64,000 nucleotides of DNA, taken from positions 17,847 to 81,846 of the forward strand of contig QAKK01000008.1 in assembly GCA_003343845.1 (NCBI GenBank), read 5' to 3'. The notes beneath the pieces are model-generated. The model saw nothing but the letters and a program-made list of their open reading frames with translations, was not told the origin of the DNA and searched no databases. The translations under genes and the position numbers were made by a program. Shown piece after piece: positions 8,799-17,610 of this stretch (its first letter is position 1; every line of letters starts with the position of its first letter). The stretch comes from Oscillospiraceae bacterium. Lineage in GTDB: Bacteria > Bacillota > Clostridia > Oscillospirales > CAG-272.

Positions 8799-8827
8799 AT
8801 TTTACCATAAGATAGAAAATAATGCAA
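8799..8827 (-). promoter_or_regulatory. Sigma-A-like promoter for spo0A
   Basis: Read on the minus strand: TTGCAT (8827-8822), a 17-base spacer, TAAAAT (8804-8799). The surrounding 130 bases are markedly AT-rich against a GC-rich background. I found no clear 0A box (TGTCGAA) close by. Confidence 0.65.
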
Positions 8828-8917
8828 TACATAATCATCCAAAATATGTAACAAAATTAGACGGTTAAATTTGGAGCATAATTACATAAAAATAGAAATT
8901 AACGTCGAGACAAACAG

Positions 8918-8942
8918 AAAAGCGGCAGAAGCTGCCGCTTTT
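8918..8942 (-). terminator. Intrinsic terminator after the GNAT-like gene
   Basis: An 11-bp perfect stem (8918-8928 with 8932-8942) with a three-base loop and core GCGGCAG. On the minus strand it ends in TTTT about 16 bases beyond the stop of the 8958-9350 gene and closes the long minus-strand series. Confidence 0.85.
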
Positions 8943-8957
8943 TGAAAAGCTGAATTT

Positions 8958-9350
8958 TTAAGATTTGCAGTGCGAACATTTTCCGTCGAATTCGCCCGTC
9001 AGATCCATTTCCAGACGATTTTTGTCGATCTCACGGAAGCCTACGGCACGGAGCAGGGAAGGGTCTCCGGCATCTGCCGCACAGCGCGCACGATGCACGC
9101 CGCACAGGTCGATGAAATTCAGCGTGCCGCGCGCAAGAATGAACATACCCTCATAGTCATTGACCCCTGCCGCGGCTTTCAGATCGAGCACATCGGCGCA
9201 CCCAGCGCCGAGGCGGAACTGGCAGACACCGATCAGCGCCTCGTCCTCCCGCGCCGCATACGCCAGCGCGTCCGGATCGTAAACCGCGCCGCAGGCGGTG
9301 CAGACTTCTTCCTGTATCTTTTTATCTTCGATTGGTTTGACGATCAGCAT
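8958..9350 (-). CDS. GNAT-like protein with terminal CxxC pairs, function unknown
   Basis: A 130-residue protein with a weak resemblance to GNAT acetyltransferases. There is a central beta-strand block ALIGVCQFRL, a helix, then an AVGFREIDKNRLEMDL ending like the family's last strands. I cannot place a clear acetyl-CoA loop. It carries CTAC near the start (C17, C20) and CSHC at the very end (C125, C128), which together could hold a zinc or iron-sulphur site. The start follows GGGGGACATAC. It lies 16 bases after the pseudouridine synthase gene and ends at a terminator, so it is probably the last gene of that transcript. Confidence 0.7.
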   Translation of the reverse strand: MLIVKPIEDKKIQEEVCTACGAVYDPDALAYAAREDEALIGVCQFRLGAGCADVLDLKAAAGVNDYEGMFILARGTLNFIDLCGVHRARCAADAGDPSLLRAVGFREIDKNRLEMDLTGEFDGKCSHCKS

Positions 9351-9366
9351 ATGTATGTCCCCCGTT

Positions 9367-10092
9367 TCATTTGGTCTTCAGGCGGTTCAGATAGGCGATC
9401 TGTGCACGGTCGAGTACGCGCCATTTGCCGAGCGCCAGATTGTCCAGCTTGATTTCGCCGATCTGCACGCGGCAGAGGCGGCTGACGGCGAGATTTGCCT
9501 GTTCGCACATCTTGCGGATTTCGCGGTTGCGCCCCTCGTAGAGCGTGATGCGCAGCTTGCCGCCGCCCTCGTGCGTCTCAATGACCGAGACCTCCGCGCC
9601 CTGCGTTTCGTAGCCGTCGATCACCATCGGCGCACGGAGAAGAGCGAGCTTTTCCTCGGTGATCTCGCCGCGTACCGACACATTGTAGACCTTGCCGACG
9701 GCGTGACGCGGATGGGTAAGCAGATTGGCAAGCTCACCGTCGTCGGTCATCAGGAGAAGTCCCTCGGAGTTGAGGTCAAGTCTGCCGATGGGATACACGC
9801 GGGAGCCGACACCGCGCACCAGCTCACTGACGCATTTTCTGCCGCGGTCGTCCGACATGGAGGTCAGATAACCGCGCGGCTTGTGCAGCATGATGTAGAC
9901 ATGCTCGCCCGCGGGGTATTTCAGCGTTTTGCCGTTCCAGATCACTACGTCGGCGGCGGGATCGACCTTGTCGCCCACCGAGGCGACCGCGCCGTTCACC
10001 GTGACCTTGCCGGCGGCAATTTCGCTTTCAGCGGCGCGCCGCGACATGATCTTGCAGTCCGTGAAGTATTTTTGAAGTCGTATTTTTTCCAT
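9367..10092 (-). CDS. rluB: RluB/RsuA family rRNA pseudouridine synthase
   Basis: Isomerises a uridine in ribosomal RNA. An S4 RNA-binding domain (about residues 1-60, IRLQKYFTDCKIMSRRAAE) is followed by the catalytic domain with GRLDLNSEGLLLMTDDG, whose aspartate is the active-site residue, and by EGRNREIRKMCE. The length of 241 fits RluB of Firmicutes. ATG at 10092 is chosen because CGGAGCAACT precedes it and the S4 domain begins there; upstream in-frame codons only read through the dacF end. It overlaps the dacF-like gene by 65 bases, which is unusually long. Confidence 0.94.
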   Translation of the reverse strand: MEKIRLQKYFTDCKIMSRRAAESEIAAGKVTVNGAVASVGDKVDPAADVVIWNGKTLKYPAGEHVYIMLHKPRGYLTSMSDDRGRKCVSELVRGVGSRVYPIGRLDLNSEGLLLMTDDGELANLLTHPRHAVGKVYNVSVRGEITEEKLALLRAPMVIDGYETQGAEVSVIETHEGGGKLRITLYEGRNREIRKMCEQANLAVSRLCRVQIGEIKLDNLALGKWRVLDRAQIAYLNRLKTK

Positions 10093-11200
10093 AGTTGCTC
10101 CGTAAAACAGATGATTCGTTTTTGCCGACATAATGCTTTGCCGCAAGCGGCGCTGTCGCAATCTCCCTGCCGTCCGCAAACCAGACAACGCGTCCCACAA
10201 TATCTTCCGCATAAACAGGGGCAAAGTGCGGGCGGTTCAGTTCGATTCGCTCTACGATGCTGCCGCGTGTGCGCGGCAGGACGACGCGCACTGCCGCCGG
10301 GGTGCAGATCTTCACGCCGGGTTCATCACCGCCGAGCAGCGGCAGCGTGCCGAAGTCCTGCATCGCCTCGGCAAGTGTGACGCATTCATACGCGGAGAAA
10401 CCGAAATCCAGCATCGTCGCATGGTCGCGCCAGTCGTCCGGCGCACCGAGCGTGACCGCAATCAGCTCCACGCCGTCCCGGTTCGCGGCAGAGACCAGGC
10501 AGCGCCCGGTCGCTTTGGTAAAGCCGGTCTTGACGCCGATCGCGCCCGCGTAGGTGAACAGCAGCTTGTTGTGGTTGACGAGATACCGTTTGCCGCCTTC
10601 GCCGTTCGGGATGGCGGCGCGCCGTGCGCCGCAGATCTCGCAAAACAGCGGCTGCTGCATTGCTTCCGCCGCGATCTTTGCAAGCTCGCGTGCGGTGGTG
10701 TAATGATTTTCGTCCGCAAGTCCGTGCGGATTGGTAAAATGCGTGTCGGTCAGCCCCATTGCCGCCGCCTTTTCGTTCATCAGGTCGGCAAAACCCTCCA
10801 CGCTGCCGCCGATCGCGATGGCAATCGCCTCCGCCGCGTCGTTGGCGCTTTGCAGCAAGAGTCCGTAGAGCAGGTCACGCAGCGTCATTTTCTCGCCGGC
10901 TTTCAGATAGAGGGACGAGCCCTCCACACCGACCGCCGCACCGGGGATGACGATCTCGGCATCCGCATCGCCGTTTTCAATGGCGACAAGTGCCGTCATG
11001 ATTTTGGTCGTGCTCGCCATGCCGCGCCGCGCATCTGCGTTTTGCGTAAAGGCAAATTCGCCCGTTGCGGGGCAGTAGAGCGCCGCGCTCGCCGCAGACA
11101 CTGCGGGCGCCGCCGCCGCGGGAACAAGCAGAGCAAAAAGCAGGCAAAGCGCGAGCACACTGCATGCTGCACGCCGCAAAAATACACCGATTCCGTACAT
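10028..11200 (-). CDS. dacF: D-alanyl-D-alanine carboxypeptidase (S11, DacF-like)
   Basis: Penicillin-binding protein 5-type enzyme that trims peptidoglycan side chains outside the membrane. A signal peptide (residues about 9-36) is followed by the three active-site motifs S63-T-T-K66, S118-A-N120 and K224-T-G226. A beta-sandwich C-terminal domain follows. In Bacillus dacF is forespore-expressed, and its neighbour here is the sporulation gene ytfJ; DacF rather than DacA is inferred from that context only. The last 21 codons lie within the start of the pseudouridine synthase gene. The start follows AAGGACGGTGATACC. Confidence 0.93.
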   Translation of the reverse strand: MYGIGVFLRRAACSVLALCLLFALLVPAAAAPAVSAASAALYCPATGEFAFTQNADARRGMASTTKIMTALVAIENGDADAEIVIPGAAVGVEGSSLYLKAGEKMTLRDLLYGLLLQSANDAAEAIAIAIGGSVEGFADLMNEKAAAMGLTDTHFTNPHGLADENHYTTARELAKIAAEAMQQPLFCEICGARRAAIPNGEGGKRYLVNHNKLLFTYAGAIGVKTGFTKATGRCLVSAANRDGVELIAVTLGAPDDWRDHATMLDFGFSAYECVTLAEAMQDFGTLPLLGGDEPGVKICTPAAVRVVLPRTRGSIVERIELNRPHFAPVYAEDIVGRVVWFADGREIATAPLAAKHYVGKNESSVLRSNYGKNTTSKILHGLQDHVAARR

Positions 11201-11246
11201 GGTATCACCGTCCTTGAAAGCTGACCCGCAAAACGCGGGTATCGGT

Positions 11247-11252
11247 ATTGTA
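11247..11252 (-). promoter_or_regulatory. Possible extended -10 promoter upstream of the dacF-like gene
   Basis: On the minus strand TGT precedes TACAAT, an extended -10 pattern, about 47 bases before the dacF-like start. No acceptable -35 is seen at 17 bases. A six-base hairpin ACCCGC/GCGGGT (11224-11240) lies in the would-be leader. It could let this gene be transcribed apart from ytfJ. Confidence 0.35.
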
Positions 11253-11302
11253 ACACGGCAATACCGGCTTTATGCGGTGCTGTGCGGAATCGGTGCGGTT
11301 CT

Positions 11303-11731
11303 TTATTCCTCGTCCTCGCCCTTTTTGGTGAAGGCGGACTTTACGCGCGCGATGATCTCGGGCGAACGCTCGATGACCGACACGAGCTTATCCACGGTGT
11401 CTCCCGCGTTCGGATTGTCCACGGTGAGCAGCTCCACTCTGCCGTCTTTGCCGACGACGAGAAAGCCGATCGGCGAGACGCTGATGCCCGTGCCGCCGCC
11501 GCCCGAAAAGCTGGCAGATGCGAGCAGGGAGGGCTTTTTGTCCTTGTCCTGCTTATCCGCGTCATAATCCAGACCGCCGGAGGCAAAGCCGACAGCGACC
11601 CTGGAGACGGGAATGATGGTGGTGCCGCCCGCCGTTTCGATGGGAGAGCCGATGATGGTCTCCGCACCGACAATATCCTTGATTTTTTCAAGCGATACTT
11701 TGATGATATCGTTGATCTTGCTTTCTGCCAT
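11303..11731 (-). CDS. ytfJ: GerW/YtfJ family sporulation protein
   Basis: YtfJ (GerW) of Bacillus is a spore protein needed for normal germination responses. The 142-residue protein has the family pattern: helical start ESKINDIIKVSLEKIKDIVG, then GSPIETAGGTTIIPVSRV, glycine-rich GGGGTGISVSPIGFLVV, and a charged tail. The start follows CGGAGGTTTACC. It sits directly after the DUF2953 gene (17-base gap), the same ytfI-ytfJ pairing as in Bacillus, and before the dacF-like gene. Confidence 0.93.
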   Translation of the reverse strand: MAESKINDIIKVSLEKIKDIVGAETIIGSPIETAGGTTIIPVSRVAVGFASGGLDYDADKQDKDKKPSLLASASFSGGGGTGISVSPIGFLVVGKDGRVELLTVDNPNAGDTVDKLVSVIERSPEIIARVKSAFTKKGEDEE

Positions 11732-11748
11732 GGTAAACCTCCGTGCAG

Positions 11749-12369
11749 TTAAGATTTTTTCAGATTGAAGATGTCTTTACCTTTGAAATAATTATACGCT
11801 AAAGAAATGCCGATGTCAAGAAGCTGCCATACGGCGAGCGACGCCGTGATGCGGATGTCGCAGACCGTCCGTTCGGCGGTGAAATCACAGCGCACCGAGA
11901 TCTCGCCGCGCCGCTTTTTGCGGATGTTGAGATGCGCGTCGAGAAAGGCGAGCAGATAGGCGACCGACTGGGACACGATGCCGTAGGTGATGGCGGCGCT
12001 TGCCGCATCGTCCGCCCCCACCGTGATGACGATGTGCGAGACGTCCAGCCGCAGATGCTTGAAAAATTTTTTGAAGAGCTTCTTCAGCAGCGAGAGCACG
12101 ATGTCGATCTTTTCGCCGAGCGGGATCTTTTCAGCCGGTTTTGCAGACGGTTTTGCCTTTTTTTCGGAAGGCTTTTCCGCCGTTTTTTCCTTGGGGTAGC
12201 CGCGCTTGAACTTCGAGACCTTAACCTTTTTCGGCGGGGCGGGGTAGAGCGGAATCGGGATGCCGAGGACCCGCAGGCGGAGCGTCACATCCTCCGTGCA
12301 GGCGATGTCAAACTGCAGGCGCACGAGGAGCAGCAGCACAAGCAAAAGCAGGATGATTGCAAAAATCAA
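11749..12369 (-). CDS. DUF2953 membrane protein (YtfI-like)
   Basis: A 206-residue protein with one N-terminal membrane helix (IFAIILLLLVLLLLV), a lysine- and proline-rich linker (about residues 45-85) and a C-terminal part typical of DUF2953. Its partner ytfJ follows at once. The start is TTG at 12369 with AAGGA eleven bases upstream; I see no in-frame ATG or GTG near it. Function in the family is unknown, and a sporulation role is inferred only from the conserved pairing with ytfJ. The last helical stretch LLDIGISLAYNYFKGK may be amphipathic. Confidence 0.85.
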   Translation of the reverse strand: MIFAIILLLLVLLLLVRLQFDIACTEDVTLRLRVLGIPIPLYPAPPKKVKVSKFKRGYPKEKTAEKPSEKKAKPSAKPAEKIPLGEKIDIVLSLLKKLFKKFFKHLRLDVSHIVITVGADDAASAAITYGIVSQSVAYLLAFLDAHLNIRKKRRGEISVRCDFTAERTVCDIRITASLAVWQLLDIGISLAYNYFKGKDIFNLKKS

Positions 12370-12424
12370 AAAGCCCAGAGTCCTTCACCCCCGTTTCCGA
12401 TAGTTTTGCCGAAATTTCTTCGGC

Positions 12425-13045
12425 TTAGTCGCCTACAGCATCGGCAGCTTCCTCGGCAATTTCCGCTGCAATCTCACCGCCCGCTGCCTTCAGCGAGTTG
12501 AGCAGAGGGGCGTCGCCCTCCGACAGAGTGGGCAGATCGTCAAGCGAATCCAGTCCGAAGCAGCGCAGAAATGCCGTGGTCGTCGTGTACAGCATCGGAC
12601 GCCCCGGCGCGTCCAGGCGGGACTTCGATTCGATCAGCCCGCGCTCAATCAGAGAATTCACCGCATAGCTCGAATCCACACCGCGCACAGTGTCGATGTA
12701 CGCGCGGGTGACCGGCTGATTGTAAGCGACGATCGCCAGAACTTCCAGCGAGGAATTGGACAGGTTGCCGCCGCGGCGGATGCCGAGTGCCATGCGGATC
12801 TCCCCGATGTAATCCGGCTTTGTGCAGAGCTGGCAGCAGTCGTCAAAGGTCAGCAGTTGAATGCCGCGCGTGACCTTGCCGTCGTTGTATTCGGCGGCAA
12901 AATCCAGGACGAGGTTCTTCGCCTCATCCGCCGAGACCTCAAGGATCTGCGCAAGCTTTGCATAGCTGACCGGATGCCCGGCTGCAAACAGCACGGCTTC
13001 CAGCATTTCTTTGGTCTCTGCGGGAATCGCAAAAAGATCGGACAT
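12425..13045 (-). CDS. scpB: Segregation and condensation protein B
   Basis: ScpB is the winged-helix kleisin partner that, with ScpA, completes the SMC condensin; smc itself is at 26979. The 206 residues open with the conserved ETKEMLEAVLFAAGHPVS and contain NSSLEVLAIVAYNQPVTRAYID, a family hallmark. The C-terminal tail is acidic and alanine-rich. A strong AAAGGAG follows the scpA stop, but it is 30 bases from the ATG with a six-base hairpin (GCTTTC/GAAAGC) between; a weak AGG is closer. Confidence 0.96.
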   Translation of the reverse strand: MSDLFAIPAETKEMLEAVLFAAGHPVSYAKLAQILEVSADEAKNLVLDFAAEYNDGKVTRGIQLLTFDDCCQLCTKPDYIGEIRMALGIRRGGNLSNSSLEVLAIVAYNQPVTRAYIDTVRGVDSSYAVNSLIERGLIESKSRLDAPGRPMLYTTTTAFLRCFGLDSLDDLPTLSEGDAPLLNSLKAAGGEIAAEIAEEAADAVGD

Positions 13046-13082
13046 GGTTGTTTGACCTGTGCTTTCGCGAGAAAGCTCCTTT

Positions 13083-13841
13083 TCAGAATTCGGTTGCCGG
13101 GATGCGGATGTTGTCGGCGTCGGTCAGCTCCAGCGTGACGTCGCCGCCGACGTTGCCGCTGTCCTCGTCGCCGCCGGCAAGCAGGACGGTGCCTTCCTTG
13201 ATCAGCTCAAGCAGCGCCATGAAGGTGGCGATCAGCGCCGATCGCGTCCGTGCACTGTGCAGCACAGCGGAAAGAGAAGAACGCTTCTTTTTCAGGTGCA
13301 CCACGATCTCGCCGATTTTCTCGGAGACCGAAACGACCTCCTCCTTGACGAGCGGCGAAAGATTCCGCGCGTGCGCCGCCTCAATCTCGCGCAGGCGGAT
13401 GGCAAGCACGCCGAGCGCCTTTTGCAGAAGCGCGGGGGACAGCCCCTCGGGCACTTCGTTTGCCGCTTTGATCTCATCCTCGTCCTTTTCGATGCGCCCG
13501 CTGTACTGTGCGTACATCGGCACAAGCTGCTCGGCGGCTTCTTTCGCCTGCTTGTAGAGCAGCAGCGCCTCGGCGAGCGATGCACGCGGGTCTTCTTCGT
13601 CCGGCTCGGCGCGCGGCAGCAGCATTTTGCTTTTGATATACAGAAGCTCGCTTGCCATGACGATGAATTCGCCCGCAAGCTCCATGTCCATTGCCCGCGC
13701 GTCGGTGATATACTGCATGTACTGGTCGCAGATCAGGGCGATCGGGATGTTCATGATGTCGATCTTGTTCTTGGCAATGAGGTCGAGCAGAAGGTCGAGC
13801 GGACCTTCATAGACCTCCAGTTTGTAGGTCAGCCTTTCCAT
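13083..13841 (-). CDS. scpA: Segregation and condensation protein A (kleisin)
   Basis: Kleisin subunit that bridges the SMC heads. The N-terminus YKLEVYEGPLDLLLDLIAKN is diagnostic, followed by DIMNIPIALICDQYMQYI and a helical middle. The C-terminal winged helix includes ATFMALLELIKEGTV. ATG 13841 gives 252 residues, the normal size, and has GAGG six bases upstream; the longer in-frame ATG at 13892 would lie inside the M50 gene. scpB follows after 37 bases. Confidence 0.96.
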   Translation of the reverse strand: MERLTYKLEVYEGPLDLLLDLIAKNKIDIMNIPIALICDQYMQYITDARAMDMELAGEFIVMASELLYIKSKMLLPRAEPDEEDPRASLAEALLLYKQAKEAAEQLVPMYAQYSGRIEKDEDEIKAANEVPEGLSPALLQKALGVLAIRLREIEAAHARNLSPLVKEEVVSVSEKIGEIVVHLKKKRSSLSAVLHSARTRSALIATFMALLELIKEGTVLLAGGDEDSGNVGGDVTLELTDADNIRIPATEF

Positions 13842-13849
13842 GCCGTGCC

Positions 13850-14536
13850 TCACAAAAGCGGGAGAATGCCCGCGATCTTGGAGAACAGCCACAGCATACC
13901 GCGCATGGCGGCGTTCAGCGGCGCATTCAGCACGCCGAGGTAGAGGCAGATGAGCAGTGCAAGATAGATGTAGCGCTCATAGCGCATGATACCGAAATAG
14001 AGCTTGTCGGGCAGAAAGACCAGCAGAATCCGCGAGCCGTCGAGCGGCGGCACGGGCACGAGGTTGAAGATTGCAAGCCCGAGGTTGAGGATATAGAAGG
14101 TCTGGAAGAAGATGAACAGCAGCTGCATGAAGTTGACGTCCGCACTGAACATCTGCGCGCCGCCGAGCACAAAGACATACTGCCCGATGATGAAAGCGAC
14201 AAGCGACATCAGCAGGTTGGAGACCGGTCCTGCCAGTGCGGTCAGCGCCATGCCACCGCGCGGCTTTTTGAAGTAGCGCGTGTTGATCGGCACGGGCTTT
14301 GCCCAGCCAAAGCCGAACAGCAGCATGCAGAGCGCGCCGATCGGGTCCAGATGCTTGAGCGGGTTCAGCGACAGCCGCCCGAGCGATTTTGCCGTCGGGT
14401 CGCCGAGCTTATATGCCGTGTAACCGTGCGCGATCTCGTGCACGGTCAGTGAAAACAGGATGATCGGGATGCGGATCAGAAATTCGTAGACATCGTATGC
14501 CGAGGCGTTTGCAAGGTTGGAGAGTGAACGCAGCAT
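13850..14536 (-). CDS. Site-2-type M50 membrane metalloprotease
   Basis: Intramembrane zinc protease of the M50 family (YwhC-like). HEIAH (residues 33-37) is the zinc site, and NLVPVPPLDG with D166 supplies the third ligand. Four or more hydrophobic helices are visible in 228 residues, with no PDZ domain. This short form is common in Firmicutes next to scpA. The natural substrate is unknown, and it should not be taken as SpoIVFB without more evidence. The start follows AAAGGACTCCCGCC. Confidence 0.92.
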   Translation of the reverse strand: MLRSLSNLANASAYDVYEFLIRIPIILFSLTVHEIAHGYTAYKLGDPTAKSLGRLSLNPLKHLDPIGALCMLLFGFGWAKPVPINTRYFKKPRGGMALTALAGPVSNLLMSLVAFIIGQYVFVLGGAQMFSADVNFMQLLFIFFQTFYILNLGLAIFNLVPVPPLDGSRILLVFLPDKLYFGIMRYERYIYLALLICLYLGVLNAPLNAAMRGMLWLFSKIAGILPLL

Positions 14537-14560
14537 GGCGGGAGTCCTTTCATTTTGAAA

Positions 14561-15166
14561 TTAAAGCAGACCGGTGCGTGCGAGGATCTCGTTCCACAAT
14601 TCCTGCTTGCCCTCGCGGCTTTCGGAAGAGAACGGCAGCAGCGGAATATCGCCGTCCGGCAGTGCATTCGCACGAATATCGTCAAGCGCCTTTGCAAGCG
14701 CGGTCTTTGAGAGTTTGTCCGCCTTGGTGGCAACCACAATGTAGGGAATGCCCGATTGCGCCAGCCAGTCCAGCATCACAAGGTCGTCCTTCGTCGCGCC
14801 GACACGCGCGTCAACCAGCTGCACCGCAAGGCGGAGCAGGTCGATATTCGGATTCTTCGTGAAATAGCCGTCGGTCAGCGCCGACCACGCCGCCTTTTCG
14901 GCGGGCGGACGCTTCGCAAAGCCGTAGCCGGGGAGATCGACAAGGAACAGCTTGCCGTCCACATCGTAGAAATTGACGGTGATCGTCTTGCCTGGCGCAC
15001 TGCTGACGCGCGCCAGCGCTTTGCGCCCGAGCAGGGTGTTGATGAGCGAGCTTTTGCCCACGTTGGAGCGCCCGATCAGGGCGACCTGCGGGATCGCGCG
15101 GCGGGGAAACTGTGACGCCTTGCCTGCCGTGACCGCAAGCGCTGCGTTTTGAAGATTGATGTTCAT
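14561..15166 (-). CDS. ysxC: Ribosome biogenesis GTPase YsxC/EngB
   Basis: Essential GTPase in 50S subunit assembly. G1 is GRSNVGKSS (32-40), G3 is DLPGYGFA (about 77-84), G4 is TKADK near residue 145, and the N-terminal segment ends in the QVALIG strand. The length, 201, is standard. It follows lon by 32 bases, the same lon-ysxC order as Bacillus, and starts after AAAAAGGACGATT. Confidence 0.97.
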   Translation of the reverse strand: MNINLQNAALAVTAGKASQFPRRAIPQVALIGRSNVGKSSLINTLLGRKALARVSSAPGKTITVNFYDVDGKLFLVDLPGYGFAKRPPAEKAAWSALTDGYFTKNPNIDLLRLAVQLVDARVGATKDDLVMLDWLAQSGIPYIVVATKADKLSKTALAKALDDIRANALPDGDIPLLPFSSESREGKQELWNEILARTGLL

Positions 15167-15198
15167 AATCGTCCTTTTTGTACGGATTTATGCGGATT

Positions 15199-17610
15199 TT
15201 ACACGCTCTGCGGCTGCGCGCTCTTCGCCGCGGTGCTCTCGTGCGCCGCGCGGGGCTTTGCCGCGCTGCGCTTTTTTGCTGCGGGCAGCACCAGCGCATG
15301 CTCGATTACCTCGCGCACGGTCTTGCAGGGGACAAAGTGCAGATGCGCGCGCGCCTCTGCGTCGATCTTTTCAAGATCCTTGACGTTGTCGGCGGGAATC
15401 AGCACGGTGTCAATGCCGCAGGTGTACGCCGCCATGGTCTTTTCCTTCAGACCGCCGATGGCAATGACGCGCCCACGCAGGCTCAGCTCGCCTGTCATGG
15501 CGACGTCGCGGCGGACGGGGATGCCGGAGAGGGCACTGATGAGGGCGCAGACGATGGTCACACCCGCGCTCGGACCGTCCTTCGGTACGGCACCTTCGGG
15601 GAAGTGGATATGTATATCCTTGGTTTTGTAGAAGTCGGGATCGACGCCGAACTCGGCTGCGATCGTGCGGACGTAGCTGACGGCAAGCTGCGCGGATTCC
15701 TTCATCACGTCGCCGAGCGAACCGGTCAGTTCGATCTTGCCCGTGCCGTCCATCACCGATGCCTCGATCTTGAGCAGGTCGCCGCCGACCGAGGTGTAGG
15801 CAAGCCCGTTGACCACGCCGACCTCGTCGGTGGGGGCGAGCTTTTCGGGCAGCGTCCTGCGCGCGCCGAGATAGCCGTAGATGTCGCCCGCGCGGATGGT
15901 GATCTTCTCTGGCTTTGCGAGCAGTCTGCGCGTCACCTTGCGGCAGAGCGTTGCGATCTCGCGTTCGAGATTGCGCACGCCCGCCTCGGCGGTGTAGTAG
16001 TCGATCAACTCGGCAACCGCGCTCTGCGTGATCGTAAGCTGCTTTTTGTCAATGCCGAAGAGTTTCATCTGCTTCGGGATCAGGTGCGTCTTTGCGATAT
16101 TCAGCTTTTCGGTGCGGGTATATGCGCCGAGCTCGATGACCTCCATGCGGTCGATCAGCGGACGCGGCACGGTTTCGAGCGTGTTGGCGGTGGCAAGGAA
16201 AAAGCACTCGGACAGGTCGATCGGCATCTCCACAAAATGATCGCGGAATGCCTTGTTCTGCTCACTGTCCAGCACTTCAAGCAGCGCGGAGGCGGGGTCG
16301 CCGTGCGCGTCGCTCACCAGCTTATCCACCTCGTCGAGCAGGATCAGCGGATTCATCACGCCCGCATGCTGCAGCGCGTAGACGATTCTGCCCGGCATCG
16401 CGCCCACATAGGTCTTGCGGTGCCCGCGGATGTCCGCTTCGTCGCGCACGCCGCCGAGCGAGACGCGGACGTACTTGCGTCCGAGCGCCTCTGCAATGGA
16501 TGCGGCGATCGAAGTCTTGCCCACGCCGGGAGGTCCGACCAGGCAGATGATCTGCCCGCCTTTTTTGCCGGAGAATTTCGTCGCGGCAAGAAAGTCAAGA
16601 ATGCGTTCCTTGACATCGTGCAGCCCCTCATGGTCGCGCTCGAGAATCGCTTCCGCGCGCTTGATGTCGCATTCGGTCTCGGAATACTTGCCGAACGGAA
16701 TATCCAGGCACTCGTCGAGGTAATTGTGCAGCACCGTGCTCTCGGCAGAGCCGTAGGGGGTCTTTGCAAGGCGATTGGTCTCCTTGATCAGTTTGTCTTC
16801 GACTTCCTTCGGCAGGTGTGCCTCCTCAATGCGGTCGAAGAACTCGTCGATCTCGCTGTCGCCGTCGTCGCCCAACTCATTCTGAATGACCTTCACCTGC
16901 TCGCGCAGATAGAAGTCACGCTGGTTCTGGTCGAGACGTGCGCGCACCTTCTTGTGAATGTCCATCTCGCAGCGCAGGATCTCTTCTTCGCTCTCGAGGA
17001 TGGTCAGCACGTCGGCAAGGCGGTGCAGGGGGTCGAACTGTTCAAGAACTGCCTGCTTGTCTTCGTATTTGACGATGATGTTGGCGGCGATGAAATCGGC
17101 GAGCAGACCGGAATCGCGCTGCATCTTTGCCGAGAAGATCATCTCGTCGGAGATCTTAGGCATCAGCTCGACCACACGGTCAAGCGCGGCGTGTGCCTGC
17201 CGCATCAGCGCCTCGCGGTAAACGCCGGAATCGGCGGGAACGGCGGGTTCGTCCACGGGGCGGACGAGCGCGCTGATGAATTTGTCGTTTTGGGTATAGG
17301 AGGTGACCTCGGCGCGCGCTCTGCCTTCAAGCAGGACGCGCACGCCGCCCTCGGCGGTCTTGACCGACTGCTTGATCTTGGCGATCGTACCGACACGGTA
17401 CAGATTGTCCGGCGTCGGCTTGTCGACCGATACGTCGGTCTGCGCGATCAGCATGATGCAGCCGCCGAGCCGCTCGGCGACGCGGATCGCGCCGATGGAT
17501 TTTTCACGGGCGACCTCAATGCTCATCGGCACGGACGGAAATGCGACCATACCGCGCAGGGGGACGACCGGAAGATTGATTTCTTCGGTTTGGGAAATGA
17601 TTTCAGCCAT
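15199..17610 (-). CDS. lon: ATP-dependent protease Lon
   Basis: Cytoplasmic AAA+ serine protease that removes damaged and regulatory proteins. An N-terminal substrate domain starts LPVVPLRGMVAFPSVPM. Walker A is GPPGVGKTS near residue 358. The proteolytic domain has PKDGPSAG (catalytic serine near 680) and lysine near 720 in GGLKEKTMAA. ATG 17610 gives 803 residues and an N-terminus aligned with LonA. Its GAAAGGA lies 23 bases upstream with a perfect hairpin between. The alternative TTG at 17649 has no ribosome site. The alanine- and lysine-rich tail is not conserved. Confidence 0.96.
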   Translation of the reverse strand: MAEIISQTEEINLPVVPLRGMVAFPSVPMSIEVAREKSIGAIRVAERLGGCIMLIAQTDVSVDKPTPDNLYRVGTIAKIKQSVKTAEGGVRVLLEGRARAEVTSYTQNDKFISALVRPVDEPAVPADSGVYREALMRQAHAALDRVVELMPKISDEMIFSAKMQRDSGLLADFIAANIIVKYEDKQAVLEQFDPLHRLADVLTILESEEEILRCEMDIHKKVRARLDQNQRDFYLREQVKVIQNELGDDGDSEIDEFFDRIEEAHLPKEVEDKLIKETNRLAKTPYGSAESTVLHNYLDECLDIPFGKYSETECDIKRAEAILERDHEGLHDVKERILDFLAATKFSGKKGGQIICLVGPPGVGKTSIAASIAEALGRKYVRVSLGGVRDEADIRGHRKTYVGAMPGRIVYALQHAGVMNPLILLDEVDKLVSDAHGDPASALLEVLDSEQNKAFRDHFVEMPIDLSECFFLATANTLETVPRPLIDRMEVIELGAYTRTEKLNIAKTHLIPKQMKLFGIDKKQLTITQSAVAELIDYYTAEAGVRNLEREIATLCRKVTRRLLAKPEKITIRAGDIYGYLGARRTLPEKLAPTDEVGVVNGLAYTSVGGDLLKIEASVMDGTGKIELTGSLGDVMKESAQLAVSYVRTIAAEFGVDPDFYKTKDIHIHFPEGAVPKDGPSAGVTIVCALISALSGIPVRRDVAMTGELSLRGRVIAIGGLKEKTMAAYTCGIDTVLIPADNVKDLEKIDAEARAHLHFVPCKTVREVIEHALVLPAAKKRSAAKPRAAHESTAAKSAQPQSV

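Noticed and set aside
9001..10380. Plus-strand frames opposite the GNAT-like and pseudouridine synthase genes
   Set aside because: Antisense, no ribosome sites, no motifs.
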